Below the pieces are notes generated by a model. That model was not told where the DNA came from and made no database searches. It worked only from the letters and a program-made list of their open reading frames with translations. A stretch of DNA of 64,000 nt, taken from positions 1-64,000 of the forward strand of contig NZ_JAUYVM010000021.1 in the NCBI RefSeq assembly GCF_030689305.1. Direction: 5' to 3'. This document shows positions 7,803 through 16,958 of this stretch, in pieces. The translations under genes and the position numbers were made by a program. Source of the DNA: Vibrio penaeicida. GTDB lineage: Bacteria > Pseudomonadota > Gammaproteobacteria > Enterobacterales > Vibrionaceae. Numbering within the stretch: the first letter of the stretch is position 1; every line of letters starts with the position of its first letter.

Positions 7803-8708
7803 TTAAAGTGCCTTAGCCATCACCACTTCACAGGCATCATGACCGGTATCCCCCCACGGGGCATCTAAATGTTCAAATCCGAGGTTTTCATAGAGTTTGA
7901 TGGCGGTTTTCAAACATTGGGTGGTTTCAAGGTAACACTGCTTGAAACCTTGATGTTGGGCGTGCTCCATGGCCATTTTGGCGATGGTTTTGGCTAACCC
8001 CTTACCTCTGGCCTCCGGTAAAAAGTACATCTTCTGTAATTCGCACACGTCATCTCGACCACGTAAAGGGGCGTAACCACCGCCTCCGACTATTTTTCCA
8101 TTGTTCTCGATAACCCAGTATTGGGAGCGGGGCTGCGAGTACACGTCGTATAAAAATTCTAGAGTCGGGTCCGCCACGCTATAGCCTTTATCAGAAGAAA
8201 GCCCATGTTCTTCTGAAACCGTTCGGATCACTGCGGCTAATGCGGCGTTGTCGCTTTTTCGTATTGGGCGTAGCGTTAATTCATAGTTCATTTTGGATGA
8301 TGTCAGTGAGCGAATGTAGTGATCCAGAGCGCTCTGTAACTTTGCTTGCTCTTCAAAAGACATTTGGCTTAGTGCGGCTTCGTAGCGCACGTCTTGTTGA
8401 TGGTTTAACTGCTGAAGAAGATCGTATCCTTTTGCCGTTAATGTATAGAGAACACTGCGTTTGTCCTGTTGATTCGCTGTGACTTCAATGCACAGCTTAC
8501 TGGCGAGGCTTTTAAGTGCCCGGCTGGCGTTGGATTTGTCGATGTTCAGCCTTTGAGCAACCTGATTTACGGTGAGTACCTGCTGCTCTAATTCAATTAA
8601 ACAGTGCGCTTGAATCGGAGATAAATCGATGTTCCCGCATTGCTTATCGAGTAAACCAAGTTCACGGATAAGGTTGCGAGAAAGAGTACGTAGCGTTGAG
8701 GTATCCAT
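7803..8708 (-). CDS. MarR-type regulator fused to GNAT acetyltransferase
   Basis: A protein of 301 residues from the ATG at 8708 (a GTG at 8717 is possible but lies in the operator). Residues 1-145 are a MarR winged helix (LTVNQVAQRLNIDKSNASRAL, wing at NQQDKRSVLYTLT). The rest is a GNAT domain with LQKMYFLPEARGKGLAK, the acetyl-CoA loop. Such fused regulators are common in proteobacteria. It probably represses itself through the palindrome directly before the start codon. Target unknown. Confidence 0.85.
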   Translation of the reverse strand: MDTSTLRTLSRNLIRELGLLDKQCGNIDLSPIQAHCLIELEQQVLTVNQVAQRLNIDKSNASRALKSLASKLCIEVTANQQDKRSVLYTLTAKGYDLLQQLNHQQDVRYEAALSQMSFEEQAKLQSALDHYIRSLTSSKMNYELTLRPIRKSDNAALAAVIRTVSEEHGLSSDKGYSVADPTLEFLYDVYSQPRSQYWVIENNGKIVGGGGYAPLRGRDDVCELQKMYFLPEARGKGLAKTIAKMAMEHAQHQGFKQCYLETTQCLKTAIKLYENLGFEHLDAPWGDTGHDACEVVMAKAL

Positions 8709-8714
8709 ATTAAC

Positions 8715-8751
8715 CACTAAATATAGTTGCGACTAACAACTATATTTAGTG
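8715..8751. promoter_or_regulatory. Perfect palindromic operator of the MarR-GNAT gene
   Basis: CACTAAATATAGTTG and CAACTATATTTAGTG are perfect inverted copies separated by seven bases, beginning only six bases before the ATG of the MarR-GNAT gene. GTTGC/AACTAAAT fragments continue to the right. Autorepression by the neighbouring regulator is the simplest reading. Confidence 0.75.
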
Positions 8752-8783
8752 TGATTTAGCAACTAAATCAAGAGGCAAGGATA

Positions 8784-9176
8784 TTAAATGTGGTTGTGTT
8801 GGCAAATCGGAGCCAAACTGCTTCGCTTTAGCCAAATTCTTTCATGGAAATAGTAAGCAACCGTATTAATACTGGGTTCCAACAGTGCCATGACGCCACC
8901 AATGAATGCATCCCCCGTAATTAAATAGGTGACGGTAAATGCGACACCAAAATGCACGCTGGCAAAACTGGCTGTTTTTAATTGAGTTTGGGATTGGTAG
9001 CGTTTTAGCCACGGTATTTGAACCCAGGCTTTTTCATGGAAATAGAAAGCAACGGTATTAACTGAGGGCTCTATCATCGCAATTAAACTGCCAAGTAAAA
9101 TATCCCCCGTTAGTAGATACGCGACAGAAAATGCGATTGAAAAGTGGAGTACGGCGAAAGTGAGTGTTTTCTTCAT
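8784..9176 (-). CDS. Tandem DUF2061 membrane protein
   Basis: A 130-residue membrane protein made of two copies of the same unit: FAVLHFSIAFSVAYLLTGD with IEPSVNTVAFYFHEKAW, then ASVHFGVAFTVTYLITGD with LEPSINTVAYYFHERIW. Each copy gives about two hydrophobic helices ending in the conserved NTVAxYFHE motif of DUF2061. The ribosome binding site is GAGGA. Function unknown. It is divergent in position from the YjgN/M48 pair and follows no obvious operon. Confidence 0.85.
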   Translation of the reverse strand: MKKTLTFAVLHFSIAFSVAYLLTGDILLGSLIAMIEPSVNTVAFYFHEKAWVQIPWLKRYQSQTQLKTASFASVHFGVAFTVTYLITGDAFIGGVMALLEPSINTVAYYFHERIWLKRSSLAPICQHNHI

Positions 9177-9527
9177 TATTCTGTCCTCGTAAGTGAATAG
9201 ACCCTAGTATCTCTGCTTCTTTAATTTCGGTAAAAACGATTGTTTCTATCATTTCAATTGTTAATACCTAACACCATTGGCGTGCGCATTGCTTGATTCG
9301 CAATATTGAAAATAAAGTTGAAGCGAATGAATTGGTTAGTGGCTGATATTTGATCAGGCTGGTATTTTAGGTAGCGGTTATTTTTAACCGACAGTAGCAC
9401 TTTAAGCTGCTTGGTCATCACTCTCACGCTCCCTAACCGAAGACAGCGATCTGAATAAAACGACGATCTGAATAAAATAATGACCTGAATAAAAAGGTAT
9501 GGAGCGAAAACGTCAGAATGGAAAAAT
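9177..9527. other. Gene-free region before the YjgN gene
   Basis: This holds promoters for the DUF2061 gene (minus) and the YjgN gene (plus). The one notable thing is a set of three direct repeats at 9448-9494. No small gene with a good start is seen. Confidence 0.55.
9448..9494 (+). repeat. Three phased direct repeats upstream of the YjgN gene
   Basis: GATCTGAATAAAA occurs at 9448 and 9465, and GACCTGAATAAAA at 9482. The 17-base spacing is regular. They lie 34-80 bases before the start codon and could be a protein-binding array or simple duplication. Confidence 0.6.
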
Positions 9528-10781
9528 ATGGAACAGAACAACAGTCTTGAACAGAACAACTGCATCGTAGAGAGCAGTCGTATCGAAGAGAAGAACAACA
9601 AATACTCGTTCAAATTTGAAGGGGAAGGCGCAGAGTTTTTTGGGATTTGGATCGTTAACGTTCTCCTATCGGTGATTACGCTGGGTATTTATTCGGCGTG
9701 GGCGAAGGTGAGAACCAATCAATATTTTTACGGCAACACTCGGCTCGATGGTGATGGCTTTGAATATCACGCTAAGCCGATTCAAATTTTAAAGGGTCGT
9801 ATTATAGCGGTGGTTGTTTTTATCATTTGGAGCGTATCAAATCAGTTTGCACCCGAAGTGAGTGGGGTTCTGATGTTGGCGTTTCTCGCCATTCTACCTT
9901 GGCTGGCTTGGAGTAATGCGCGGTTTGATTCCGCAATGACCAGTTACCGCAATGTTCACTTCTCTTTTGCTGGGACATTAAAGGAAGCTTACATGACTAT
10001 TCTAGGGAGAGGGATGGCAATCATTGCGTTGTTTCTCGCTGCTATGGCGGCAATTAGCTTCGAGATCGTTCCGGTTGGTGTACTTTTACTGCTGACGATA
10101 CCTTTTGTGTTCGTCTGGGTTTTGGTGGGAATTTCGAACTATTTTGCTAACGGATACCGTTATGGTAAGCGAACGTTTTCTGCTCAATATACCGTCAAGG
10201 CTTACTTAGCGATTTATCTTAAAACCATGCTGTTTGCGTTTGGCTTGTCGATTGCGTTTGGTGTTGTTGCGTCTTTGTTCGCAGGGGCTTCTTTGCTTTC
10301 AATGGTATCTTCAGACTTTACACTTTCTGATGGCGGGTTCCCTAATTTTGCTTTCTTCGGTTTGATTATCGCGATTTACATTGGGCTTTTCTTTGTCGGG
10401 GTTATCGCTAATGCCTTTAAAACGGCTCAAATGCGTAATTACACCTTTGCACAATTAAACATTGATGCAAGCGATCAAGCTAAGAGTGAGCACGTTCAAG
10501 GTGATGAAGAAAAAACAGAAAATACGGGCTTCGCGTTTGAATCTACATTGGCAACGTGGAGCTTTGTCTGGCTGATAATGACGAACTTTTTGCTGCAACT
10601 GGTGACTTTCGGTATCGCAAGACCGTGGGTCATGGTCAGAACCAGCCACTTCCTTGCTAACCATACCTATGTGATTGGCGATCTGCCAAACCTAGTGGTT
10701 GAAGGGGAAGATCAGGACATGAAATCGGCGGTTTCCGATGAATTGTCTAATGTCTTTGATGTCGACATTGGGATTGGCTAA
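9528..10781 (+). CDS. YjgN family membrane protein (DUF898)
   Basis: A 417-residue protein with a short charged N-terminus followed by at least seven hydrophobic segments. The family-typical FKFEGEGAEFFGIWIVN and VITLGIYSAWAKVRTNQYFYGNT are at residues 28-75, with a second copy of the motif pattern (WLIMTNFLLQLVTFGIARPWVMVRT) near the C-terminus. It overlaps the M48 peptidase gene through TAATG, so the two are translated together. DUF898 proteins with an M48 partner are frequent, suggesting membrane quality control; the function is not proven. Confidence 0.88.
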   Translation: MEQNNSLEQNNCIVESSRIEEKNNKYSFKFEGEGAEFFGIWIVNVLLSVITLGIYSAWAKVRTNQYFYGNTRLDGDGFEYHAKPIQILKGRIIAVVVFIIWSVSNQFAPEVSGVLMLAFLAILPWLAWSNARFDSAMTSYRNVHFSFAGTLKEAYMTILGRGMAIIALFLAAMAAISFEIVPVGVLLLLTIPFVFVWVLVGISNYFANGYRYGKRTFSAQYTVKAYLAIYLKTMLFAFGLSIAFGVVASLFAGASLLSMVSSDFTLSDGGFPNFAFFGLIIAIYIGLFFVGVIANAFKTAQMRNYTFAQLNIDASDQAKSEHVQGDEEKTENTGFAFESTLATWSFVWLIMTNFLLQLVTFGIARPWVMVRTSHFLANHTYVIGDLPNLVVEGEDQDMKSAVSDELSNVFDVDIGIG

Positions 10782-11773
10782 TGCGAGTCAAAGGGATTGC
10801 CCACCCGCCCAAAAGCTCCGCACGCATAGAGGCGGAGCTGGATTTGTCGCAGCGTGACTTTATGTATCTGCATGTGGACGGGCAGATTTTCAGCGCGTCT
10901 ATTCATGATATGGACATCACAGCTTCACCTGGCAAATTGCCGCCGAAAATCCGGTTACCTTCAGGGTGGTTGTTCGTGCCCAGCAGTGCTGAGAAGGTCA
11001 ATGAATTTCTAGTACAGCATGGAAAAAAGAGCAGCCTAAGTCAGCTGGAAAAAAACGCAAAAGCTATCATAGTAAGCACATTGCTGATCGTTGGATTAAC
11101 CATAGGTTCTTTTACTCATGGTATTCCTTGGTTTAGTAAGCAAGTGGTGAATTGGTTGCCTCATGAAGCGCATGAAGTGTTGGCTGATTATGTTTTAACT
11201 TCCATTGATGAAGAGTGGCTTTCACCTTCTGAATTACCTATTGAGCAGCAAGATGCCATTAGAACGCGATTCTATCAGCACTTAGATAAACTCCCGCCCG
11301 CTCCATTTGCTCCTCAGCTGAAGTTTCGATCGTCTGATGGTTCACCCAATGCCTTTGCATTAAGTGGGGGCGTGATCATTATGCTTGACGATATGGTCGA
11401 GCTTGCTCAGACGGAAGAAGAACTCGACGCAATATTGCTGCATGAACTGGGTCATATTTATCATCAGCATGTCATGCATAGGCTCGTCTCATCCAGTTTG
11501 GTTTCTGCAACGGTAGCCGTTATGACAGGTGAAAGCTCGGGGCTTATTGATACTATGGTTGGAGCCGGTGTTTTTGTTTTGCAAAGTGGGCATTCCCGAG
11601 AAGCAGAAATAGAAGCGGACGAATTTGCTAAAAAGTCGCTAAAGAAGATATACGGAACGAGTGAACCGCTGGCTGTGATTTTTGAGCGCTTACAAGAGGA
11701 ATCGAGTGATATTCCGGAGTGGCTAAGTTCGCACCCTGAAATGGAAAAACGCATTCAAGAGGCGAGGGAATAG
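10781..11773 (+). CDS. M48 family metallopeptidase
   Basis: A 330-residue protein with one membrane segment (about residues 94-116) and a zinc peptidase domain. The active site HELGH is at residues 221-225, and the third ligand is in SREAEIEADEFA near residue 272. The fold is that of Oma1/YcaL-type peptidases that act on membrane or periplasmic proteins. The start overlaps the stop of the YjgN gene, indicating an operon. The transcript ends at a symmetrical hairpin shared with ridA. Confidence 0.92.
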   Translation: MRVKGIAHPPKSSARIEAELDLSQRDFMYLHVDGQIFSASIHDMDITASPGKLPPKIRLPSGWLFVPSSAEKVNEFLVQHGKKSSLSQLEKNAKAIIVSTLLIVGLTIGSFTHGIPWFSKQVVNWLPHEAHEVLADYVLTSIDEEWLSPSELPIEQQDAIRTRFYQHLDKLPPAPFAPQLKFRSSDGSPNAFALSGGVIIMLDDMVELAQTEEELDAILLHELGHIYHQHVMHRLVSSSLVSATVAVMTGESSGLIDTMVGAGVFVLQSGHSREAEIEADEFAKKSLKKIYGTSEPLAVIFERLQEESSDIPEWLSSHPEMEKRIQEARE

Positions 11774-11812
11774 GGTTCTAACTTCTACTCACAGTAGATA
11801 GAGGTTGGACAT

Positions 11813-11843
11813 AAAAAAACGAGCGCCAGTGCGCTCGTTTCTG
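11813..11843. terminator. Bidirectional terminator between M48 gene and ridA
   Basis: AAACGAGCGC and GCGCTCGTTT make a ten-base perfect stem with a CAGT loop, with A and T runs on either side. It serves two convergent genes. Confidence 0.9.
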
Positions 11844-11880
11844 TATTCATTTCAAAGCCGTATCTTATTAAAAGCTAAGG

Positions 11881-12270
11881 CTATTTACGTACCGCAATCG
11901 CTTCAATTTCGATTTTTACATCTTTTGGCAAGCGGGCAACTTCTACGCATGAACGCGCTGGGCAATTCGCGACATCGTGCTCATCGAAAAACTTGCCATA
12001 CACTTCGTTTACTGTTCCGAAGTCGTTCAGATCTTTTACAAAAACTGTAAGTTTTACGATATCTGCAACCGTCAAACCTGAAGATTCAACGACGGCTTTT
12101 ACATTCTCAAGAGATTGGCGCGCTTGTGCTGCGATGTCTTCTGGTACTTCACCAGTTGCTGGAACCACTGGGATTTGACCAGAAGTCAGTACCATGTTGC
12201 CAAGGTCAACACCTTGTACATATGGGCCAATAGCAGCAGGGGCAGATTCAGTGTGCAAAACTTTCGTCAT
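11881..12270 (-). CDS. ridA: RidA enamine/imine deaminase
   Basis: A 129-residue RidA/YjgF protein, which destroys reactive enamines and imines formed by PLP enzymes such as threonine dehydratase. Signatures are APAAIGPYVQGV, the long stretch around VLTSGQIPVV, and CPARSCVEVARLPKDVKIEIEAIA with the substrate-binding Arg. The ATG at 12270 was chosen because it gives the usual family length. Another RidA-type gene lies at 15455. Confidence 0.96.
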   Translation of the reverse strand: MTKVLHTESAPAAIGPYVQGVDLGNMVLTSGQIPVVPATGEVPEDIAAQARQSLENVKAVVESSGLTVADIVKLTVFVKDLNDFGTVNEVYGKFFDEHDVANCPARSCVEVARLPKDVKIEIEAIAVRK

Positions 12271-12345
12271 TATTTTTGTTTCCACGTTGTTCAAAAGGGG
12301 TTTCAGTGTGCCTTTTGAGTCACTATTCGTAAAGAGGTGAGCGTT

Positions 12346-13599
12346 TTAAAAATGCGTTTCTACTAAATGCGTCACTTGGTAGTCGTTATCACACACACAA
12401 ATATAGCGCCACTTATCAAAGGTTAAACAAGGGTGAGATGTTGAAAATACAACAATGTCACCAACAGTCAGCTCACTGTTCTCAGGAATAGCTAAGAATG
12501 TATGCTGATCCATAATATCGGTCGCGGTTAGTCCTTCGATACTTATCGCATCGCCATTGCGATAGACGCGTTCAGGTATGGGTAAACCAGCATCGAATGC
12601 CACATCTCGTTTTCCCATACCGATAATGGCTTTTCCCGGCTCAGGGATGGACAAAACATACGCCCAAAGCTCTAAGGAAGACGTGAGATCTCCACCCATA
12701 TGACAAGCCACACTATCGTCACGCAGGCTGCGTTCCATGACGGTTTGCTGCGCATCTTGATAAATGCCTTTATCGTGAATGAGGTAACAGCCGGGTCGAA
12801 TGACGGTGGTGAGGTGTGATTGGTTGGTAAAGCATTCAGCAACCACGTCATACCAAGCTGAACCTGCTCCTGTCAGAATGGGGCACTGGCGCTTTATCAA
12901 GCCTTGCTGTTTGAAAGACAGAGTCAGTTCAACAGCGCTGCCAATAAAATATCGGATCCGACGTTCTGAATCTTCACATTTGGGGATCGCCCCCTCATAG
13001 AATTCGATGCCATGAAGATCGACGCCAGGCAAATCTCGGATCATCATCGCCATGTTTTGCATCGCCTCTGGGTGCCTGACACCACAGCGTCCGCCTGCCA
13101 TACCGTATTCTATCAATAGGTTGATCACTTGTTGGCGTTCTTGGAAAAATCGACTCAGTTGCAGTACGTTTTCTTGCGAATCGACGCAGCAAAAAAACTC
13201 GACGTCATTTTGAGACAGCAATTGAGAGGCTCTAGCCATATTGGCTTTACCCACCAATTGGTTCGCCAGCAATATACGTTTAGCGCCCGCTTCATAGGCA
13301 ACCCAAGCCTGCTGAATATTGGCGACTGTTATTCCCCAAGCCCCCGCTTCTAATTGATGTTGGAACAAACCTGGCGTCATGGTGGTTTTGCCGTGAGGCG
13401 CTAACTTAACACCATGCTGGTCGGCAAAGTTTTGCATCCATTGGAGGTTACTTTGTATCGCTGATTGTTTGATAACTGCGGCCGGCAGCATGATCTCTTC
13501 ATTGATCAAACTGTATTGACCTTTACTATTGTTTTCAGCCCAAACGCCTTTGGAACCCACGGCTTCAAATTTGTTTTGGTAATGAGTAACGCTCTTCAT
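12346..13599 (-). CDS. D-serine dehydratase-like / D-amino acid deaminase (DSD1 type)
   Basis: A 417-residue PLP enzyme of the alanine-racemase-fold DSD1 group. The PLP lysine lies in VKLAPHGKTTMTP near residue 71, and a C-terminal zinc-binding His/Cys pair is likely in STSHPCLTFDKW. Relatives break down D-serine and D-threonine or deaminate other D-amino acids. It is divergent from a D-aminoacylase and a second RidA, so it probably supplies the deamination step after the acylase frees the D-amino acid. Exact substrate unknown. Confidence 0.86.
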   Translation of the reverse strand: MKSVTHYQNKFEAVGSKGVWAENNSKGQYSLINEEIMLPAAVIKQSAIQSNLQWMQNFADQHGVKLAPHGKTTMTPGLFQHQLEAGAWGITVANIQQAWVAYEAGAKRILLANQLVGKANMARASQLLSQNDVEFFCCVDSQENVLQLSRFFQERQQVINLLIEYGMAGGRCGVRHPEAMQNMAMMIRDLPGVDLHGIEFYEGAIPKCEDSERRIRYFIGSAVELTLSFKQQGLIKRQCPILTGAGSAWYDVVAECFTNQSHLTTVIRPGCYLIHDKGIYQDAQQTVMERSLRDDSVACHMGGDLTSSLELWAYVLSIPEPGKAIIGMGKRDVAFDAGLPIPERVYRNGDAISIEGLTATDIMDQHTFLAIPENSELTVGDIVVFSTSHPCLTFDKWRYICVCDNDYQVTHLVETHF

Positions 13600-13950
13600 G
13601 GATTTACTTTCCTACCTGTTGTTTTTCTAACAAGGTCAAAACTTCAATCAGTACTTTGCCTTATCTCGATTCTAGCTTTAATGAATGATAGAAACTATCA
13701 CACACCGTTTTTTAAACTGTGCGTCCTCTCACTGTTTGACCATTTAATTCCGCCTAGTATCCACTTTATATTAAGACCGTAAAAGCGTGGGTTTCTTTTC
13801 GATATCAAGCTTAATTTATTGTTTTATTGGGCTTATTCTGTTTCATTTTTAATGATGGGATTGTTGTTGTAACAGCGCGCCTTATGCTCGTGATTCTTAT
13901 GTTAGAAAAAAACATAGGCTAGGTGGTAATACCCAAATAGAGGAAGGGAA
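13600..13950. other. Divergent promoter region of the D-amino acid module
   Basis: This AT-rich spacer separates the deaminase (minus) from the D-aminoacylase (plus) and should hold both promoters. TTCTAGCTTTAATGAATGATAG near 13670 looks like a possible operator but has no perfect symmetry. No gene is seen. Confidence 0.5.
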
Positions 13951-15399
13951 ATGCAATACGATGTTGTGTTCCGAAACGTGCTTGTCGTCGATGGCACGGG
14001 GGAGAGCACGTACAGTGCAGATGTAGCAATAAAAGAAGGGCACATTATGGAGGTGGGCGATCTTGCCAATACTGATGCGATCACCTTGATCGATGGCAAT
14101 GGCTTGGCGCTTTCTCCCGGTTTTATTGATGTGCATACGCACGATGATACAAATGTGATTCGCTACCCAGATTGCTTGGCCAAGATAAGCCAAGGCGTGA
14201 CAACCGTGGTTGTCGGTAACTGTGGAATTAGCGCTTCTCCTGCAATTCTAGCAAGCGATCCCCCCGACCCGATGAACTTGCTCGGTAAGCAATCAGATTT
14301 TCAATATCCGACTTTCCAATCTTATGCTCAAGCGGTTGAAACCGCGAAGCCTGCCGTCAATGTAGCAGCTCTGGTCGGGCACACCACACTTCGTAACAAT
14401 GTGATGAATGAATTGCACCGAGCAGCATCGACTCAAGAAATAGTGGCTATGAAAGAAGCATTGAATCAAGCAATGCAAGAAGGGGCGCTAGGGCTAAGTT
14501 CTGGATTGGCTTATGCCAGCGCCAAGCAAGCCCCCACAGAAGAGGTCATGGCTTTAGCGGAAGAGCTTGCCGAGTTTGGTGGTATTTATACCACCCACAT
14601 GAGAACCGAATTCGAACAAATACTAGAAGCAATGGATGAAGCTTTTCGTACAGGAAAATATGCGAAAGTCCCAGTTGTTATTTCTCATCTAAAATGCGCA
14701 GGAGCAGGTAACTGGGGACGCACCGTTGAAGTGTTGGATTTGATGGAGAAAACCGCGAAGCATCAAGATATTGGCTGCGATTGTTACCCCTATTCTGCTA
14801 GCTCTTCCACGCTGGATCTTAAGCAAGTCACCAGTGACTTTGATATCTTCATTACGTGGTCGGATACCCGACCGGACCTCGCGGGGCGCATGCTCAAAGA
14901 CATTGCCAGTGAGATGAATTTATCGTTAATGGATACAGCGAAAGCGCTACAGCCTGCTGGTGCGGTTTATCATTGCATGGACGAATCGGATGTCGAGCGT
15001 GTATTGAAATACAAACTCACCATGGTCGGTTCCGACGGATTGCCGAATGATCCCCATCCTCATCCTAGGCTCTGGGGGGCGTTTCCCAAAGTATTAGGGC
15101 ATTACAGCCGCGAGCGAAAGCTCTTCACGTTGCCAGTGGCAATACACAAAATGACGGGCATGTCTGCCAAGCGTTTTGGATTAGCCAAAAGAGGGGAAAT
15201 AAAGTCGGGTTACTTTGCTGACTTGGTGTTGTTCGACCCTAACGAAATTAGCGACGAAGCGACATTTGAAAACCCCGTTGCAGCGGCAAAAGGTGTTCAC
15301 CTCGTTATGGTGAATGGAGAAATCAGTTATCAAAACGGGCGCGTCGCCCAATCGCGGCACGGTCGATTCTTGTATAGAAACGAATACAGAAACAATTAA
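13951..15399 (+). CDS. N-acyl-D-amino-acid deacylase
   Basis: A 482-residue amidohydrolase. It opens with the D-aminoacylase signature DVVFRNVLVVDGTG and has the metal motif GFIDVHTHDD near residue 59, the VVVGNCGIS stretch containing the catalytic-site Cys, and HMRTE and ISHLKC with other metal ligands. A later MVGSDGLPNDPHPHPR carries the catalytic Asp. These enzymes release D-amino acids from N-acyl forms. It is followed by a RidA gene 55 bases on. The ribosome binding site is GAGGAAGGG. Confidence 0.93.
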   Translation: MQYDVVFRNVLVVDGTGESTYSADVAIKEGHIMEVGDLANTDAITLIDGNGLALSPGFIDVHTHDDTNVIRYPDCLAKISQGVTTVVVGNCGISASPAILASDPPDPMNLLGKQSDFQYPTFQSYAQAVETAKPAVNVAALVGHTTLRNNVMNELHRAASTQEIVAMKEALNQAMQEGALGLSSGLAYASAKQAPTEEVMALAEELAEFGGIYTTHMRTEFEQILEAMDEAFRTGKYAKVPVVISHLKCAGAGNWGRTVEVLDLMEKTAKHQDIGCDCYPYSASSSTLDLKQVTSDFDIFITWSDTRPDLAGRMLKDIASEMNLSLMDTAKALQPAGAVYHCMDESDVERVLKYKLTMVGSDGLPNDPHPHPRLWGAFPKVLGHYSRERKLFTLPVAIHKMTGMSAKRFGLAKRGEIKSGYFADLVLFDPNEISDEATFENPVAAAKGVHLVMVNGEISYQNGRVAQSRHGRFLYRNEYRNN

Positions 15400-15454
15400 A
15401 GCGAAGGGCAAAGCCCTAACGTACAGAACTGGAATGTAAGAACTGGAGATTACT

Positions 15455-15847
15455 ATGACAATTAAGCGTTACGGCATTGAAGGCGGAACGGGAACGGGTG
15501 GGCAGCACTTGCCATTTGCACGAGCAACAGAAGCGGGCGGCTTTTTGTACGTGTCGGGTCAAACGCCGATGACAGATGGAGAAGTGGTGGAAGGTGGGAT
15601 TGTCGATCAATCTCGTTTGGCGATTCAAAACTGTGTCGACATCATGACTGAAGCCGGATATGGGCTTGAAGACGTGGTTCACGTTAAAGTGGTTTTGACA
15701 GACTCTCGCTACTTTCAATCATTCAATAAGGTTTTTAAAGAGTTCTTTGGCGAACACCCGCCAGCACGTATCTGCATGGTGTGTGATTTGGTGGTGGATG
15801 TGAAAGTCGAAGTGGATGTGACCTGTTATCGAGAAGATCGCCGCTAA
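15455..15847 (+). CDS. RidA family protein of the D-aminoacylase operon
   Basis: A 130-residue RidA-fold protein (LPFARATEAGGFLYVSGQTP, then EHPPARICMVCDLVVDVKVEVD). It differs from the housekeeping RidA at 11881 and follows the D-aminoacylase closely with its own GGAG ribosome binding site. It likely removes imines made by the deaminase coded on the other side. A symmetric terminator follows. Confidence 0.9.
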   Translation: MTIKRYGIEGGTGTGGQHLPFARATEAGGFLYVSGQTPMTDGEVVEGGIVDQSRLAIQNCVDIMTEAGYGLEDVVHVKVVLTDSRYFQSFNKVFKEFFGEHPPARICMVCDLVVDVKVEVDVTCYREDRR

Positions 15848-15869
15848 AACAACGAATCTCGTTTAATTG

Positions 15870-15897
15870 AAAAGAGCGCCGTTTGGCGCTCTTGGTT
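15870..15897 (+). terminator. Terminator of the D-aminoacylase operon
   Basis: AAGAGCGCC and GGCGCTCTT form a nine-base perfect stem with a four-base loop, 24 bases after the RidA gene. Confidence 0.88.
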
Positions 15898-15950
15898 TAT
15901 GCACTGCACGGTTTCTGTTAAAAGGACACCGTCATTCAAAGTAAGAAACG

Positions 15951-16502
15951 CTACAAGCTGGTTTTAACAAGCTCGATCACTTTGGCGATTTCGTCTTCCG
16001 TTAGCGATCCTTCTTTTACAAACAGAACCGTTCCTTCTTTGTCGAGCACAGCAATGGCGGAGCTTTCTTCTTTCAGCTCCCATGCGCCTGCCGCCGTTCC
16101 CTCTTTATCCAGCACAATGGAAGACCAAGAGAACTCTTTTTTGCTGTCTTCTGCTGACGACTTTACAAAAGATCCTGTCCCCCACATGGCATCATCCTGG
16201 TTGATAATGGTGGTGGTTTGGTAGGCATCTTTAGAGAAATCGGCAGCGGTAATCGCTGTCATCAGAGGGGCGTTCATTTTTTTAGAGCTAGAACGTCCAG
16301 CGATTGCCTGAATGACACGCACTTTGCCTGTCAATTTGGCTGTGGACCATTCGGCGTATTCGATTTTGTCACCTTGTAGCATCAGTTCACCATGGCTAGC
16401 GACATTCACAGTAGGCAAGCCTTTGCCTATCTCTATGGTGTGCGCCATGCCCATCATTGGTGCAGCAGCAAGGATCAGGGTGGAGAGCAATTTCAGTTTC
16501 AT
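15951..16502 (-). CDS. ytfJ: YtfJ family periplasmic protein
   Basis: A 183-residue protein with a clear signal peptide ending GMAH. The mature part follows the YtfJ family, a thioredoxin-like fold without the catalytic cysteines: GKVRVIQAIAGRSSSKKMN, INQDDAMWGTG and KEFSWSSIVLDKEG. It is divergent from ytfK, as the two genes are neighbours in Escherichia coli also. Role unknown. Confidence 0.9.
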   Translation of the reverse strand: MKLKLLSTLILAAAPMMGMAHTIEIGKGLPTVNVASHGELMLQGDKIEYAEWSTAKLTGKVRVIQAIAGRSSSKKMNAPLMTAITAADFSKDAYQTTTIINQDDAMWGTGSFVKSSAEDSKKEFSWSSIVLDKEGTAAGAWELKEESSAIAVLDKEGTVLFVKEGSLTEDEIAKVIELVKTSL

Positions 16503-16710
16503 AATATTATCCGGCTGATTTTATTGATTAGTTATTTGCAAGAACGGCACATTCTGTTGATGTGATGTGTCCGCATTCACAGGTTAGCTTAATTTTGCGT
16601 TTTAACGCGAATACTTGGCGCTCAATTTGCCGATTTGGCTCTAATTTTGCAGAGCTGAACACAAAGTCATCACGAAATTCAAAAAGCGTCAAAAAAGGGT
16701 GGAGGGAATC

Positions 16711-16920
16711 ATGGAACGGGTCTTTAAACACTATCATCCAAAGCAGATTGCTAAATTCGTCAAGATTCTGTTCAAAGGATCATTTTGTATTGCTGGGATC
16801 GGAATGTTTTACTTTGAACAAGGTAAAGTCGTGCTGCCAGACATTAATAATAAGCAGATGCTTGTCGTTATGAAGGAAGTCAATGCAACGATTGACTCCC
16901 TTTCGAGTTTTTCAGCCTAA
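16711..16920 (+). CDS. ytfK: YtfK-like protein (DUF1107)
   Basis: A 69-residue protein starting at the ATG at 16711, which has GGAGGG at the right distance. The pattern HPKQIAKFVKILFKGSFCI and FEQGKVVLP is that of DUF1107; in E. coli YtfK stimulates SpoT so that (p)ppGpp builds up under phosphate or fatty-acid starvation. It is divergent from ytfJ, which supports the call. Confidence 0.88.
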   Translation: MERVFKHYHPKQIAKFVKILFKGSFCIAGIGMFYFEQGKVVLPDINNKQMLVVMKEVNATIDSLSSFSA

Positions 16921-16958
16921 TTGGGTATTTAACGCGATTAAGCTGAATGGAGCCGAAT

